NCBI GenBank assembly: GCA_938039675.1 | Contig: CALHUI010000014.1 | Coordinates: 124,001 to 188,000 of the forward strand | DNA length: 64,000 bases | DNA from: an uncultured Cytophagales bacterium | Lineage (GTDB): Bacteria > Bacteroidota > Bacteroidia > Cytophagales > Thermoflexibacteraceae | Direction: 5' to 3' | In this document: piece by piece, positions 50,647 to 60,812 of the stretch | Position numbering within the stretch: position 1 is the stretch's first letter | How the letters are laid out: every line of letters starts with the position of its first letter | Program-made: the position numbers and the translations under genes | The notes under the pieces: generated by a model | Seen by the model: the letters and a program-made list of their open reading frames with translations, nothing else | Databases searched by the model: none | What the model was told of the DNA's origin: nothing

Positions 50647-50752
50647 AAAGCCCTTATTACAAGATAAGCATTTGATAATCAGCAAAACGCATCAAGCAAT
50701 AAAAGTTAGTCAATCCGGTTTTGTAATCAAACCACAACGGAAGAACCAAAGA

Positions 50753-51646
50753 TTAGCGCGTAACTTTCTGATTAGCAAAAGTTTGCTCTTTAATACAACC
50801 ATTTTCAAACTCTACTAACACTTTCAGGTCAAATGTAAACTCTTCATTACAACCCTGTACTCTGGGCGGCAAGTAGAACATTGCATTCCAGAGTTTATCA
50901 CCTTTTCCGGTAGCTGAAAAGTCACGCCCGCCCGGATAAAGCAGTTGTGCACTGCTCATGCTAATCCATTTATAATCGGCAGGTATTTTTTGAAAGTGTT
51001 CGTGCATCAGAGGTGTCAAATTCCAGTCTAAAACTTTATCGGGCTGACCGAGGCACTTGATAATCCTTTTGACATTGCTAACCTCATAAGTGATACCTCT
51101 TACTTTGTCATTGCCCGGCCCGGTTTGTAATCCGGCTATAAAGCTGACGGTTTGTTCATTCCGTAATGAGGCTAAAGCATCTGTTACTACTGATGCCATA
51201 ACAGGTGCAAATGATACGGTTTGATTACAATTTACACTGGCACAAGGTGTCAAATTAAAGTTGCTGACAGCACGGCAAACTTCATTTTGTCCATTAGTAG
51301 GGGCTAATCGCAAAGTGAGTGAAGAAGCAACGGCAGCTTCATCGTAGGTAAACGATATGTTGGCTTGGTTGTTCTGTAGCGGTACTTGGCTTACGCTGAT
51401 TGTTCCACCGCTCATGGAAGCAATATTAACAGCAACAAGTGGAGGCGTAGTGGTGGGGGGATTTACTTTAAAAGTAAATGAAATCGTAAACTTACGACTG
51501 GGAGCAGATTGCGTACAAACAGACTGAAAGTTTTCCACAATGTAACATGGTGTAGTAACTTGCGAGTAAAGGGGGGCAATAACCAGCAACAGGCAACAGA
51601 TAAAAACAACCTGCCACCGTTGCATTTGTTGTTTGAGAGTATCCAT
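50753..51646 (-). CDS. Secreted uncharacterised protein with Cys-rich two-domain architecture
   Basis: 297 aa; signal peptide …LLVIAPLYSQ; CxxxxC and C-terminal CNEEFTFDLKVLVEFENGC. Confidence 0.82.
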   Translation of the reverse strand: MDTLKQQMQRWQVVFICCLLLVIAPLYSQVTTPCYIVENFQSVCTQSAPSRKFTISFTFKVNPPTTTPPLVAVNIASMSGGTISVSQVPLQNNQANISFTYDEAAVASSLTLRLAPTNGQNEVCRAVSNFNLTPCASVNCNQTVSFAPVMASVVTDALASLRNEQTVSFIAGLQTGPGNDKVRGITYEVSNVKRIIKCLGQPDKVLDWNLTPLMHEHFQKIPADYKWISMSSAQLLYPGGRDFSATGKGDKLWNAMFYLPPRVQGCNEEFTFDLKVLVEFENGCIKEQTFANQKVTR

Positions 51647-51848
51647 AAACTCATATTAGGTTGATAATGAAAATAAAGACAAGATACGTGCCAAAATCAG
51701 CCCTATAATGCCCATAGGTGGTTATCAGCGTATTGTTCATACACAGCCGGTTGTACAGGTTGCTTGCCCTGTAATATCTGAATGGCTAATGGAGTTTATA
51801 CATGGTTGAACGTAGCACCGGTAGCGCACTATCGGTTGATTATTCTGC

Positions 51849-51884
51849 AAAAACCTGATAAATATCGGAATTTATCAGGTTTTT
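51849..51884. terminator. Intrinsic terminator (bidirectional)
   Basis: 15-bp perfect stem AAAAACCTGATAAAT/ATTTATCAGGTTTTT, 6-nt loop. Confidence 0.85.
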
Positions 51885-51974
51885 GTACAAACGTAGAGAC
51901 TCAAAGCCGCCTGATTGTTTTTTGTTGAGAGAGAAAATAAATTTTCTTATGCTCTTGTTTAAACAAGAGTTGGT

Positions 51975-53357
51975 TTATTCTATTAGCCGCTCTTTTTCGC
52001 GGAAACTGATGCCCATTGCGGAAAGTTCTGCCAGCACGGGCTCATACACACTGCGCACGACCGGAATTTGTACGCCTTTTAACGGCAATTGATTGTTTAA
52101 CAACAGTTTAGCCCCAATACCTAAAGGCAGCCCTACTGTTTTTGCCATGGCTGTATGATGGCTGTCGTCGCCGTAAACTATCAAATCAGACACTATTTCA
52201 AATTTGCCTTCCGCTTTGTGGTACTCGAAGCGATGTTGCAGAATGACCATGTCGCGATCGCCTTCTTCCAGTTTCCATTTTTTCTCCAGCAGGTGTTGCA
52301 GAATTTGGGCGGGTGTGGCGCGTTCCAACCCGATTTTGTCATGACTGAACAAGCCCAACCATTTGATTTTTTCAATCAAATCCGACTTGGGCGTTACGTT
52401 CATCATTTTGGCAAGTTTTTCTTCTACCAAATACATACGGCTGTACTGCAAAAACATATTGACAAACTCGCGATAGGTCATATCGGCAGAGTTCTCAATA
52501 ATGATTTCATCATCGGTAAGCCCTAATTGAACGAACGTATCCCATGCGGCACAGAATCCTTTCCGACGCAGCGTGCCGCGCAGAATGGTCGGTATTTGCC
52601 GCAAACCGTACAACTCCTTGTAAATAATGGAGTCGCGGTTGGGGTAGCCTTCGTAGTCTCCCAAGCCTTCTATAAAAACGTCTTCGGTATGGCTGAACAA
52701 ACGATGATAAGGTACATATTTGACCTGCCCGTTAATCATGTATTTGGCCGTACCTTTGCCTGCCAACACTACGTTGCGCGGATTCCATGTAAACTTATAG
52801 TGCCATGGGTTATTATCGTATTTGGGTGCAACCAAGCCGCCAGCATAGGAACGAAAGGCTGTAATGACGGCATCTTCGGCATGTAAGCGGTCAATAATTT
52901 GCATGGCCGACATGTGGTCTATGCCCGGGTCAAAGCCCAGTTCATTGAGCAGAAGTACGCCCTTTGCCTGTGCTTCCTCGTGCAGCTCACGCATTTCGGG
53001 CGATACGTAGGAGGCAGTCAGCAGCGGTTTGCCAAACTCCACGCAGGCTTTGGCAACGGTCAAATGCGCAGCGGGAGGCAACAGCGAAATAACCACATCT
53101 GCATCCTGTACTACACTGCGGCATTGTTCCTGATTATTTCCATCCAATGCAATAGCTTTGGCAGACGTATCATCACCACCGTTGGCGATAATTTTGGCAT
53201 GTGCCGCTTCTTGTACGGCATCAGCGACGGTAAGCCTGTAGCCTTCGCTTCGGCATAATTTCAACAAATAATGAATCAGAACATCGGAAGAACGCCCTGC
53301 GCCGAGCAAAAGGATATGTTTCATGGTAGGAAAAAAGAAAAATCTATCTTCGGGCAA
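51975..53357 (-). CDS. Saccharopine dehydrogenase family protein
   Basis: 460 aa; ILLLGAGRSSDVLIHYLLKL; VISLLPPAAHLTVAKACVEFGKPLLTASYVSPEM; GFDPGIDHMSAM. Confidence 0.94.
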   Translation of the reverse strand: MPEDRFFFFPTMKHILLLGAGRSSDVLIHYLLKLCRSEGYRLTVADAVQEAAHAKIIANGGDDTSAKAIALDGNNQEQCRSVVQDADVVISLLPPAAHLTVAKACVEFGKPLLTASYVSPEMRELHEEAQAKGVLLLNELGFDPGIDHMSAMQIIDRLHAEDAVITAFRSYAGGLVAPKYDNNPWHYKFTWNPRNVVLAGKGTAKYMINGQVKYVPYHRLFSHTEDVFIEGLGDYEGYPNRDSIIYKELYGLRQIPTILRGTLRRKGFCAAWDTFVQLGLTDDEIIIENSADMTYREFVNMFLQYSRMYLVEEKLAKMMNVTPKSDLIEKIKWLGLFSHDKIGLERATPAQILQHLLEKKWKLEEGDRDMVILQHRFEYHKAEGKFEIVSDLIVYGDDSHHTAMAKTVGLPLGIGAKLLLNNQLPLKGVQIPVVRSVYEPVLAELSAMGISFREKERLIE

Positions 53358-53393
53358 AGATAGATTTTCCTGATGAGAGTTGGTACTGTTTCC

Positions 53394-54644
53394 CTATTCG
53401 TCCTTCAAAGCAACCACCGGATTGACGGCAGCGGCTTTGGCGGCAGGAATAATACCGGCAAGAGCCCCCGAAATAATCAGCATTACCAACGCAGAGAGTG
53501 CAACCGTCATGTTTACTTCAGGATTGGCAAAAAATTCACCTTCTGCCTCAAATTTTTTCAGTAAATAGTTAATCAGCTCAATTAGCCCGATGCCGCACAT
53601 CAGTCCGATATAGCCTGCCGCGGCAGTAATCAAGATGGATTCCTGCACAATCAGGCTGATGATGCTCCACGGGGTTGCGCCCAGTGCCTTGCGAATGCCT
53701 ATTTCTTTGGTGCGCTCCCGCACAACGATGAGCATAATGTTGCTGACACCGATAATGCCCGCAATGATGGTTCCCAAGCTCACCAACCAGCTAAAACCGG
53801 CTATACCGATAAACAGACCGTTGATGCGCTGAAATTCTTCTTCCACATTGGCAGAACCAAAGGCTTTGAGGTCGTTGGGGGCTACTTTGTGGCGTTGTGC
53901 CAGCAACTTTTTGGCTTCCTGTTCAATCTCGGCGGCAGGTACGCCCGGCTTGGGCAGCATCGCCAGCCAGAAAACGCGATTGCCTTGATTAAATGCCTGT
54001 TGCATAGTGGTTTGCGGCAAGTAAATCGTATGGCGGTCTTCGCGCATATCCTCGCCGCGTGTGCCCAGCCCGCGCTGAATACCTACAACTTTGAAGAAAA
54101 TGCCCTTGATGTCAAGATATTGACCAATAGGGTCTTCGTCTGCGGCAAAAAGTACATTGACAACTTCTTCGCCAATGACGCAGACTTTGCGACGCTCCCG
54201 GATGTCCATATGGTTAATAAAACGACCTTTTACCATTTCCATTTTTTTCAGGTAGAAAAAGTCGGGATAATCGCCAAAAATGCGAAAAGCAGTAGAGTTT
54301 TTCAGCCCGCGAGTTACGGTTCCATCTAAACTGTTGCGCGGGGCAAGTACCTCTATGCCTTTCACCTGTTCGCGCAGGGCTTGCATATCCTCTGTGTTGA
54401 GTTGGATGAACCTGCCCGGTTTCAGCCCCATGTAGGGTTCGCTGGTGCGCTGCGTCCACATAAATACCGAACGCGGCGAAATATCAATGCTCTGCATGAT
54501 GCCGTTTTCAAAACCTTTGCCCGAACCCAGAAGTACAATCAGCATAAAAATGCCCCAAAAAACGCCAAAGGCGGTCAGTGCCGTCCGCAACTTGTGTTTG
54601 CTTACGGTGGCATATATTTCTTTCCATTTGTCTATGTCAAACAT
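53394..54644 (-). CDS. ABC transporter permease (MacB/FtsX family)
   Basis: 416 aa; TALTAFGVFWGIFMLIVLLGSGKG; VRERTKEIGIRKALGATPWSI. Confidence 0.95.
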   Translation of the reverse strand: MFDIDKWKEIYATVSKHKLRTALTAFGVFWGIFMLIVLLGSGKGFENGIMQSIDISPRSVFMWTQRTSEPYMGLKPGRFIQLNTEDMQALREQVKGIEVLAPRNSLDGTVTRGLKNSTAFRIFGDYPDFFYLKKMEMVKGRFINHMDIRERRKVCVIGEEVVNVLFAADEDPIGQYLDIKGIFFKVVGIQRGLGTRGEDMREDRHTIYLPQTTMQQAFNQGNRVFWLAMLPKPGVPAAEIEQEAKKLLAQRHKVAPNDLKAFGSANVEEEFQRINGLFIGIAGFSWLVSLGTIIAGIIGVSNIMLIVVRERTKEIGIRKALGATPWSIISLIVQESILITAAAGYIGLMCGIGLIELINYLLKKFEAEGEFFANPEVNMTVALSALVMLIISGALAGIIPAAKAAAVNPVVALKDE

Positions 54645-54689
54645 GGCGGTAAGGTTTTAAGTGTTGGTTGATTTGACTTTTCCATACAC

Positions 54690-55199
54690 TTACTTTCGTT
54701 GGTTGAGTTCAATCAAATACCCGTCGGGGTCTGCCAGATATATCTGACGCACGCCGTCAAATCGCGTCTGTGCATGATAGGGTATTTTTTGCGATTGGAG
54801 AAAACGCTCCGCCGCCGCAATATCGGCAACGAACAGGGCAAAATGGCTGCCGTCTTTGTCGTTTACTACCGGCTGTGTGCGCCCTGCCAGCAAATGAATC
54901 TGGTGTTGCTCGCTCACCTGAAACCATGCGCGAATCGCTTGTAAGTCGTCGGGCACAGGCACGGATTTCAAGCCGAGTATATTGCCGTAAAACTGCTTAG
55001 AAGCCTCAATATCAGCTACTTGCAAGGCAATGTGATTGTGCGCCGTAATGCCTATTCCTTGCGCCTGCACCGCCGGCCCTGAAAAGAGCAGCAGCCATGC
55101 AATAGTGAAACTATAAAAGCGATTGGGTGATAGCATGGTATAACGAGTTTGTATTTTCAAAAATAGCTGTGTTTTAAAAGGTGGTTCGTGGGGACACAA
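54690..55199 (-). CDS. VOC/glyoxalase-family protein, probably exported
   Basis: 169 aa; HNHIALQVADIEASKQFYGNILGLK…FDGVRQIYLADPDGYLIELNQRK; internal signal-like MLSPNRFYSFTIAWLLLFSGPAVQAQ. Confidence 0.9.
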   Translation of the reverse strand: MCPHEPPFKTQLFLKIQTRYTMLSPNRFYSFTIAWLLLFSGPAVQAQGIGITAHNHIALQVADIEASKQFYGNILGLKSVPVPDDLQAIRAWFQVSEQHQIHLLAGRTQPVVNDKDGSHFALFVADIAAAERFLQSQKIPYHAQTRFDGVRQIYLADPDGYLIELNQRK

Positions 55200-55235
55200 A
55201 CCACGGCGACAAAATCCGCGTGCTTAAAATCAAAC

Positions 55236-56483
55236 CTAATCTGCCCGCAATGCTTCAATCGGCTTGACGCGGGCTGCTTGCACGGCAGGAATCAGCCCTG
55301 CCAGCACACCTGCTACCACCAACACCAGCGTTGCGGATATTGCCACGCCCAAATCAACTTCGGGGCGCGTAAAGTAGGGCAGTTGCGCACCGCTGGCATC
55401 TATCAGAAACCTGAGCGCATCCAGCAGCCCGATGCCAATCAACATACCGATATAACCGGCAATTCCGGTAATAAAAACCGACTCTTGGATAATCAGGCTG
55501 ACAATGCTTGCAGGGGTAGCCCCCAAAGCCTTGCGAACACCGATTTCGCGGGTGCGTTCTTTGACGATAATCATCATGATATTGCTCACGCCTACCACGC
55601 CCGCAATGAGCGTACCGATGCCTACCACCCAAATAAACATCCGAATACCTTTAAACAAGCCCTGAAAGCGTTTGTAGTTTTCTTCGTTATTCCAAATTTC
55701 TACTGCCTGTTTGTCTTCGGGTGAAAAATTGTGCCGACGAGCCAGCGTAGCGCGGATTTCGTTTTCCAATTCAATGGCAGGTTTGTTGTCGCGAGGCGTT
55801 ACCACGAAAGTTTGCACCTGATTGGGCTGATTAAACACGTTTTGCAGCGTACTGAACGGAATATAGGCGCGTTCTTCGTTGCGTCCGTTGTTGCCGTTGC
55901 TGGTGAAGATGCCTACTACTTTGAACGGAATCCCTTTTACGTTGATGTATTCGCCGATGCCGATATTTTCATCTTCACCGAAAAGTACTTTGCGAACTTT
56001 TTCGCCCAAAATAATGACTTTGCGCTGTTCCGCAATATCGGACTTGTTGAGCAAACGTCCGGTTTTCAACTTCTCACCATTGATGCGGAAGAAGTCGCCT
56101 TGTGCACCAAATACCTGATAAGACCCGTTTTTGTGCTGATAGTTGAGCGTAAACTCACCCATGAGGCGGTTGCGCGGAGAGATTTTTTCCACGTCGTCCA
56201 GCCCTGTTTCCAACGTGCGGAGGTCGTCGTTGGTAAATTTAATATACCGACCGGGCTTTGTGCCGTTGTGCGGAACGGTGGTTTTGCCTGCCCATATCCA
56301 GATACTGTTTTTGGCTTCTTCAGCAAATTCGGCTTCTACGCCGTTTTGCATCCCGTTGCCTGCACCCAGCAGCAGCATGAGCATAAAAATTCCCCAGAAA
56401 ACACCAAAAGCTGTTAAAAAAGTCCGCAGTTTATTCTTGCGAATCGTGCCGAATATTTCCTGCCATTTATCAAAATCAAACAT
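55236..56483 (-). CDS. ABC transporter permease (MacB/FtsX family)
   Basis: 415 aa; TFLTAFGVFWGIFMLMLLLGAGNG; VKERTREIGVRKALGATPASI. Confidence 0.95.
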   Translation of the reverse strand: MFDFDKWQEIFGTIRKNKLRTFLTAFGVFWGIFMLMLLLGAGNGMQNGVEAEFAEEAKNSIWIWAGKTTVPHNGTKPGRYIKFTNDDLRTLETGLDDVEKISPRNRLMGEFTLNYQHKNGSYQVFGAQGDFFRINGEKLKTGRLLNKSDIAEQRKVIILGEKVRKVLFGEDENIGIGEYINVKGIPFKVVGIFTSNGNNGRNEERAYIPFSTLQNVFNQPNQVQTFVVTPRDNKPAIELENEIRATLARRHNFSPEDKQAVEIWNNEENYKRFQGLFKGIRMFIWVVGIGTLIAGVVGVSNIMMIIVKERTREIGVRKALGATPASIVSLIIQESVFITGIAGYIGMLIGIGLLDALRFLIDASGAQLPYFTRPEVDLGVAISATLVLVVAGVLAGLIPAVQAARVKPIEALRAD

Positions 56484-56502
56484 GGTTGCGGTGGAGATTG
56501 AT

Positions 56503-57225
56503 TTAATAATGCACTGCCGTATGCTTCACCATGTCTTCCTGCCCGAAGTGCGTATCTGCATGTGAAATAATTTGACCGTCGCGCAGTCGGATGATGCGGT
56601 TGGTTTGGTTGGCTACGTCGTTTTCGTGGGTTACGATAACGACCGTCATGCCTTGTGCGTTCACTTGCTTAAAAATATCCATCACTTCCTGTGAAGTTTT
56701 GGAATCCAGCGCACCTGTCGGCTCATCGGCGAGGATGATTTTGGGCTGACTAATCAGGGCGCGGGCAATGGCAACGCGCTGCCGCTGACCACCCGACATT
56801 TCGTTGGGGCTGTGCTCTGCCCAGTCGCGCAGACCGACCATTTCTAAGTATTCCAAAGCCTTTTTGTTGCGCTCTTTGCGGCTTACCTGCTGGTAATACA
56901 ACGGCAAAGCCACGTTTTCCATCGCATTTTTAAAATTCAACAAATTGAAGGACTGAAACACAAAACCGATGAAGCGGTTGCGATAGTAGGCGGCTTTGGT
57001 CGCTGACAAGTTTTTCATCAGCGTATTGTTCAGGTAATATTCACCGGTGTCGTAATCATCCAAAATACCCAGAATATTGAGCAACGTGGACTTTCCCGAA
57101 CCCGAAGAACCCATGATAGACACGAGTTCGCCCTCTTCAATGGTGGCTTCCAGGCCTTTCAGCACGTGCAAGCGGCTGTTGCCTACCGAGTAGTATTTGT
57201 GGATGTTATTGAGTTGAATCATCAT
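56503..57225 (-). CDS. ABC transporter ATP-binding protein (MacB/LolD type)
   Basis: 240 aa; MGSSGSGKSTLLN; MSGGQRQRVAIARAL; ILADEPTGALDSKTS. Confidence 0.96.
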   Translation of the reverse strand: MMIQLNNIHKYYSVGNSRLHVLKGLEATIEEGELVSIMGSSGSGKSTLLNILGILDDYDTGEYYLNNTLMKNLSATKAAYYRNRFIGFVFQSFNLLNFKNAMENVALPLYYQQVSRKERNKKALEYLEMVGLRDWAEHSPNEMSGGQRQRVAIARALISQPKIILADEPTGALDSKTSQEVMDIFKQVNAQGMTVVIVTHENDVANQTNRIIRLRDGQIISHADTHFGQEDMVKHTAVHY

Positions 57226-57368
57226 ACCGGCGTTTTTAATTTGACTTGCCTACTCATTGCCAAATGCAGTACCAAAAGATACAATCATCTGACAATCAAC
57301 AGCTTAAACGAAAATAGCATAAAAAAGTTGTTCACATATGAACACCTGTGCGTACAGAATGGAACAAA

Positions 57369-57399
57369 AAAGCCACCTTGCATGTAATAAGGTGGCTTT
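57369..57399. terminator. Intrinsic terminator downstream of the aminotransferase gene
   Basis: 11-bp perfect stem AAAGCCACCTT/AAGGTGGCTTT. Confidence 0.8.
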
Positions 57400-57422
57400 C
57401 TGTATTCTCAGGATTGAAAATC

Positions 57423-58666
57423 TTAGCTCAATTTAGCCAGCGCTTCGCCGATGCGACGCACAGCCTCTTTGATTTGCTCATCGGCAGCGGCAGTGGAGAT
57501 GCGCACACAAGGCGGTGCACCAAAACTGTCGCCGTCCACGATGGAAACGTGGGCTTCGTTGAGCAGATAAATGCACAAGTCGTATGAATTTTTGATGTGA
57601 TAATCGCCGTGAGACTTGCCGAAATACGCACTCACATCCGGGAAAATGTAGAATGCGCCTTCGGGGTTATTGGTTTTGATGCCCGGAATTTGGTCTAACA
57701 ACTGTTTGGCAAGGTCGCGGCGACGCAGGTAGGCCGCTGCCATTTCGCGGGTAGGGGTCATATCGCCCGTGATAGCGGCCACGGAAGCCTTTTGTGCGAT
57801 GGAGCAAGTGCCCGAAGTTACCTGCCCCTGCATTTTGTCGCAGGCATCGGCAATCCATTTGGCGGCTGCAATGTAGCCCACGCGCCAGCCCGTCATGGCA
57901 AAACCTTTGGAAAAGCCATTGACAGTAATTACGTTATCTTTGATGAAATCCAGTGAACCGATGCTGAAATGTTCGCCCGTGAAATTGATGTATTCGTAAA
58001 TTTCGTCGGCAATAATGTAAATCGGATTGCCACCATTGTCTTCGTGTGCTTTTACCACTTTGGCAATTTCGGTCAGTTCTTCGCGGGAAAATACTGCGCC
58101 CGTTGGGTTGCAGGGCGAAGAAAACATAATCGCCTTGGTTTTTGGCGTGATGGCGGCACGTACTTGCTCGGCTGTTACTTTGTATTCGTTTTCCAATGAA
58201 CCGCTGATAATGACGGGCGTTCCTTCGGCCAATTTGACCATTTCCATATAGGAAACCCAAAAAGGTGCAAAAATGATAACCTCATCGCCCGGATTGACCA
58301 AACAAAGCAACACGTTGGCAAGCGATTGCTTGGCACCTGTGGAAACCACAATGTTTTCGGGTTTCACATCCAAGCCGTTTTCGCGGTTGAGCTTGTCGGC
58401 AATTCCCTTGCGCAATTCAGGAATACCGGCTACGGGTGTGTAGAAGGTAAAGCCCTCGTCAATGGCCTTTTTGGCTGCATCTTTGATGTGCTGCGGTGTC
58501 TGAAAATCAGGCTCGCCAAGGTTCAGGCTGATTACATCAATGCCCTTGGCTTTCAGCTCGCGGGCTTTCTTTGCCATTTCAAGGGTTTGAGATTCGGCCA
58601 ATGAGTTGATGCGGTCTGAAAGGCTTTGCGGGCCTGCATGTACTTGGTGTATAACAAGGGAACTCA
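57423..58666 (-). CDS. Pyridoxal-phosphate aminotransferase (aspartate aminotransferase-like, class I)
   Basis: SLNLGEPDFQTPQHIKDAAKKAIDEGFTFYTPVAGIPELR; NGFSKGFAMTGWRVGY. Start set to MSSLVIHQ at 58666; the 58733 ATG adds non-conserved residues. Confidence 0.94.
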
Positions 58667-58781
58667 TAGAAAAAAGAATTTTTAAGCTGCCAAATTTACG
58701 CCGTTTTTTTGCGAAAATCGCATGAAAACGCATGTTTATTTGAATAAATAGCGTTTTGCGACACTATTTTTTTAAACTCTG

Positions 58782-60149
58782 TTACTGCTGCCGCCTGTTG
58801 CGAAGATACCATTCGCGGAAACTTTCCTTAGGCGGTTCGGGCATTTGGCGGTTTTTTGCCCAAACATTCAGCGGATGATTCACCAAAAATTCGGGGGCAA
58901 ATCGCAGCGTGCCTCTGCCGACTTTTCCCGCCATCCGATAAAGTGCAGGATTGGCAAAAATTTTACCCAACACTTTCATTCCCAGCCGCTTAGAGGCAGG
59001 CAGCAACCCTTCGCGGGCAATCACTTGCCGCCATTTGTAGAGTTGTTGGTGGATGTCAATTTTTACGGGGCAAACGTCGGTGCAAGAGCCGCAGAGGGTG
59101 GAGGCAAAGGGTAGCGAGGCATATTCCCGCATATCTACGTTGGGCGAAAGAATAGAACCAATCGGGCCGGGGACGGCATAGCCGTAGCTGTGCCCGCCAC
59201 TGCGTCGGTAAACGGGGCAGGTGTTCATGCAAGCCCCGCAGCGGATGCAATAGAGCGATTTGCGGAAAGCTGCTCTACCCAACAGTTCAGAGCGCCCGTT
59301 GTCTACCAGAATCACATGGATTTCTCCGCCTTTTTTAGGTTTGAAAAAGTGAGAAGTGTAGGTTGTAATGGCCTGTCCGGTAGCGCTACGCGCCAAAAGT
59401 CGCAGAAAAACGCCCAGATGTTCTTGCTTGGGAATTATTTTTTCAATGCCCATGCTGGCAATGTGCACGTCGGCAATGTGTGCGCCCATGTCGGCGTTGC
59501 CTTCGTTGGTACATACTACAAAGCCGCCTGTTTCAGCAATGGCAAAATTTACGCCTGTCAATGCTATTTTATTTTGCAAAAACACCTCGCGCAGGTGCTG
59601 CCTTGCCGCTTCGGTGAGGTATTTGGGGTCGCTTGCGCCTTTTTCAGTGCCTAATTTTTCATAGAAAAGTTCGCCGATTTCCTCTTTTTTCATGTGGATG
59701 GCGGGCAACACAATATGACTTGGCGGTTGATTGGCAAACTGCACCACGCGCTCGCCAAGGTCGGTATCCACTACTTGAATGCCGTTTTGTGCCAGAAATT
59801 GATTCAGGTGGCACTCTTCGGTGAGCATGGACTTGCTTTTTGCCATGCGCTTTACGCCTTTTGCCTGTAAAATACCAAGCACAATGCGATTGTGTTCGGC
59901 TGCATCTTTCGCCCAGTGTACGCATATGCCGTTACGTGTAGCCTTCTCCTCAAAAGCAATCAAATACTCATCTAAGTTAGCCAACACATTCGCTTTGATT
60001 TGCGAAGCCAATTCACGGAGTTGCTCCCACTCGGGTACTGCTTTAACGGCCGCGTCGCGTTTGTTGCGTACAAACCAGAGCGTTTCATCGTGCCAGTTAG
60101 TCCGTGGCACATCCTGATTGAATTTAGCTGCTTCAAGGGCGTGGTTCAT
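58782..60149 (-). CDS. LutB-like LUD-domain iron-sulfur protein
   Basis: CIRCGACMNTCPVYRRSGGHSYG and LCGSCTDVCPVKIDIHQQLYKWR. Likely start MNHALEAAKF at 60149. Confidence 0.93.
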   Translation of the reverse strand: MNHALEAAKFNQDVPRTNWHDETLWFVRNKRDAAVKAVPEWEQLRELASQIKANVLANLDEYLIAFEEKATRNGICVHWAKDAAEHNRIVLGILQAKGVKRMAKSKSMLTEECHLNQFLAQNGIQVVDTDLGERVVQFANQPPSHIVLPAIHMKKEEIGELFYEKLGTEKGASDPKYLTEAARQHLREVFLQNKIALTGVNFAIAETGGFVVCTNEGNADMGAHIADVHIASMGIEKIIPKQEHLGVFLRLLARSATGQAITTYTSHFFKPKKGGEIHVILVDNGRSELLGRAAFRKSLYCIRCGACMNTCPVYRRSGGHSYGYAVPGPIGSILSPNVDMREYASLPFASTLCGSCTDVCPVKIDIHQQLYKWRQVIAREGLLPASKRLGMKVLGKIFANPALYRMAGKVGRGTLRFAPEFLVNHPLNVWAKNRQMPEPPKESFREWYLRNRRQQ

Positions 60150-60286
60150 ATCGGCAAAAGCATTAAAGCAACTGCAAATTAACCCAAAAATAGGAATTTT
60201 ACAGGAAACAAGAAGCACAACCCTGACAAGCGTTTGTAAACCTGCCGGGATTGTTTTTTTCAAATGGCCGAAAATCCATGCTGTGC

Positions 60287-60745
60287 TTATCTGAAATCTT
60301 CCAAGTCGTCCATAGCCTCATCGGCTGCCCCACCTTGATTGCGACCTCTGCCGCCGTGTTTGCCGCCGCGCTTGTGCATCCTGTCTTTCATCTGTTCTTT
60401 GCGCTTGGCCTGAAATTGTTCAAACTTCGCGTGTTGCTCGGCGTTCAAGATTCCTTTCATAGATGCCTTGAAGTTCTGCTGAATGGCAAGGGCTCTGTTT
60501 ATGCGCTCTTGACGGTCGGCGGCTGTTTGTGCACGCAGTTCATCTGCTGCTTTTATGCGCTCTTGCAAGGCTGCTTTTACCTGTTCCTGTTGTTTGTTAT
60601 CTAATTGTAATTCTGCCGTAAGTTTCTTGGCTTGTGCTTCTACGCGCTGTTCAAGTGTCATTTTTTGACCCTGACCACGGCGACCTTGCGCCTGTACTTG
60701 CAGCCCCATGAATAAAAGCAGTGCAATCAATCCAAAAATTCTCAT
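60287..60745 (-). CDS. Secreted Spy/CpxP-like small basic protein
   Basis: MRIFGLIALLLFMGLQVQAQ signal; helical Gln/Lys/Arg-rich LTAELQLDNKQQEQVKAALQERI; C-terminal HKRGGKHGGRGRNQGG. Confidence 0.75.
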   Translation of the reverse strand: MRIFGLIALLLFMGLQVQAQGRRGQGQKMTLEQRVEAQAKKLTAELQLDNKQQEQVKAALQERIKAADELRAQTAADRQERINRALAIQQNFKASMKGILNAEQHAKFEQFQAKRKEQMKDRMHKRGGKHGGRGRNQGGAADEAMDDLEDFR

Positions 60746-60812
60746 AATCGTGTTATTGTTTAAAAGTTTGTCAGTAAGACAAGATAGCAAACACAAGGTT
60801 TAATGGCAATTC

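Noticed and set aside
50452-50667. 71-aa + strand ORF in the tRNA-adjacent gap
   Set aside because: It runs through a perfect terminator-like inverted repeat and has no recognisable protein features.
50234-50752. Possible integrative element next to tRNA-Glu
   Set aside because: No integrase, no second copy of the tRNA 3' end seen within the window, and flanking genes look chromosomal.
55731-56417. 228-aa + strand ORF opposite the ABC permease
   Set aside because: Antisense shadow of a clear MacB-type permease; no signal or domain.
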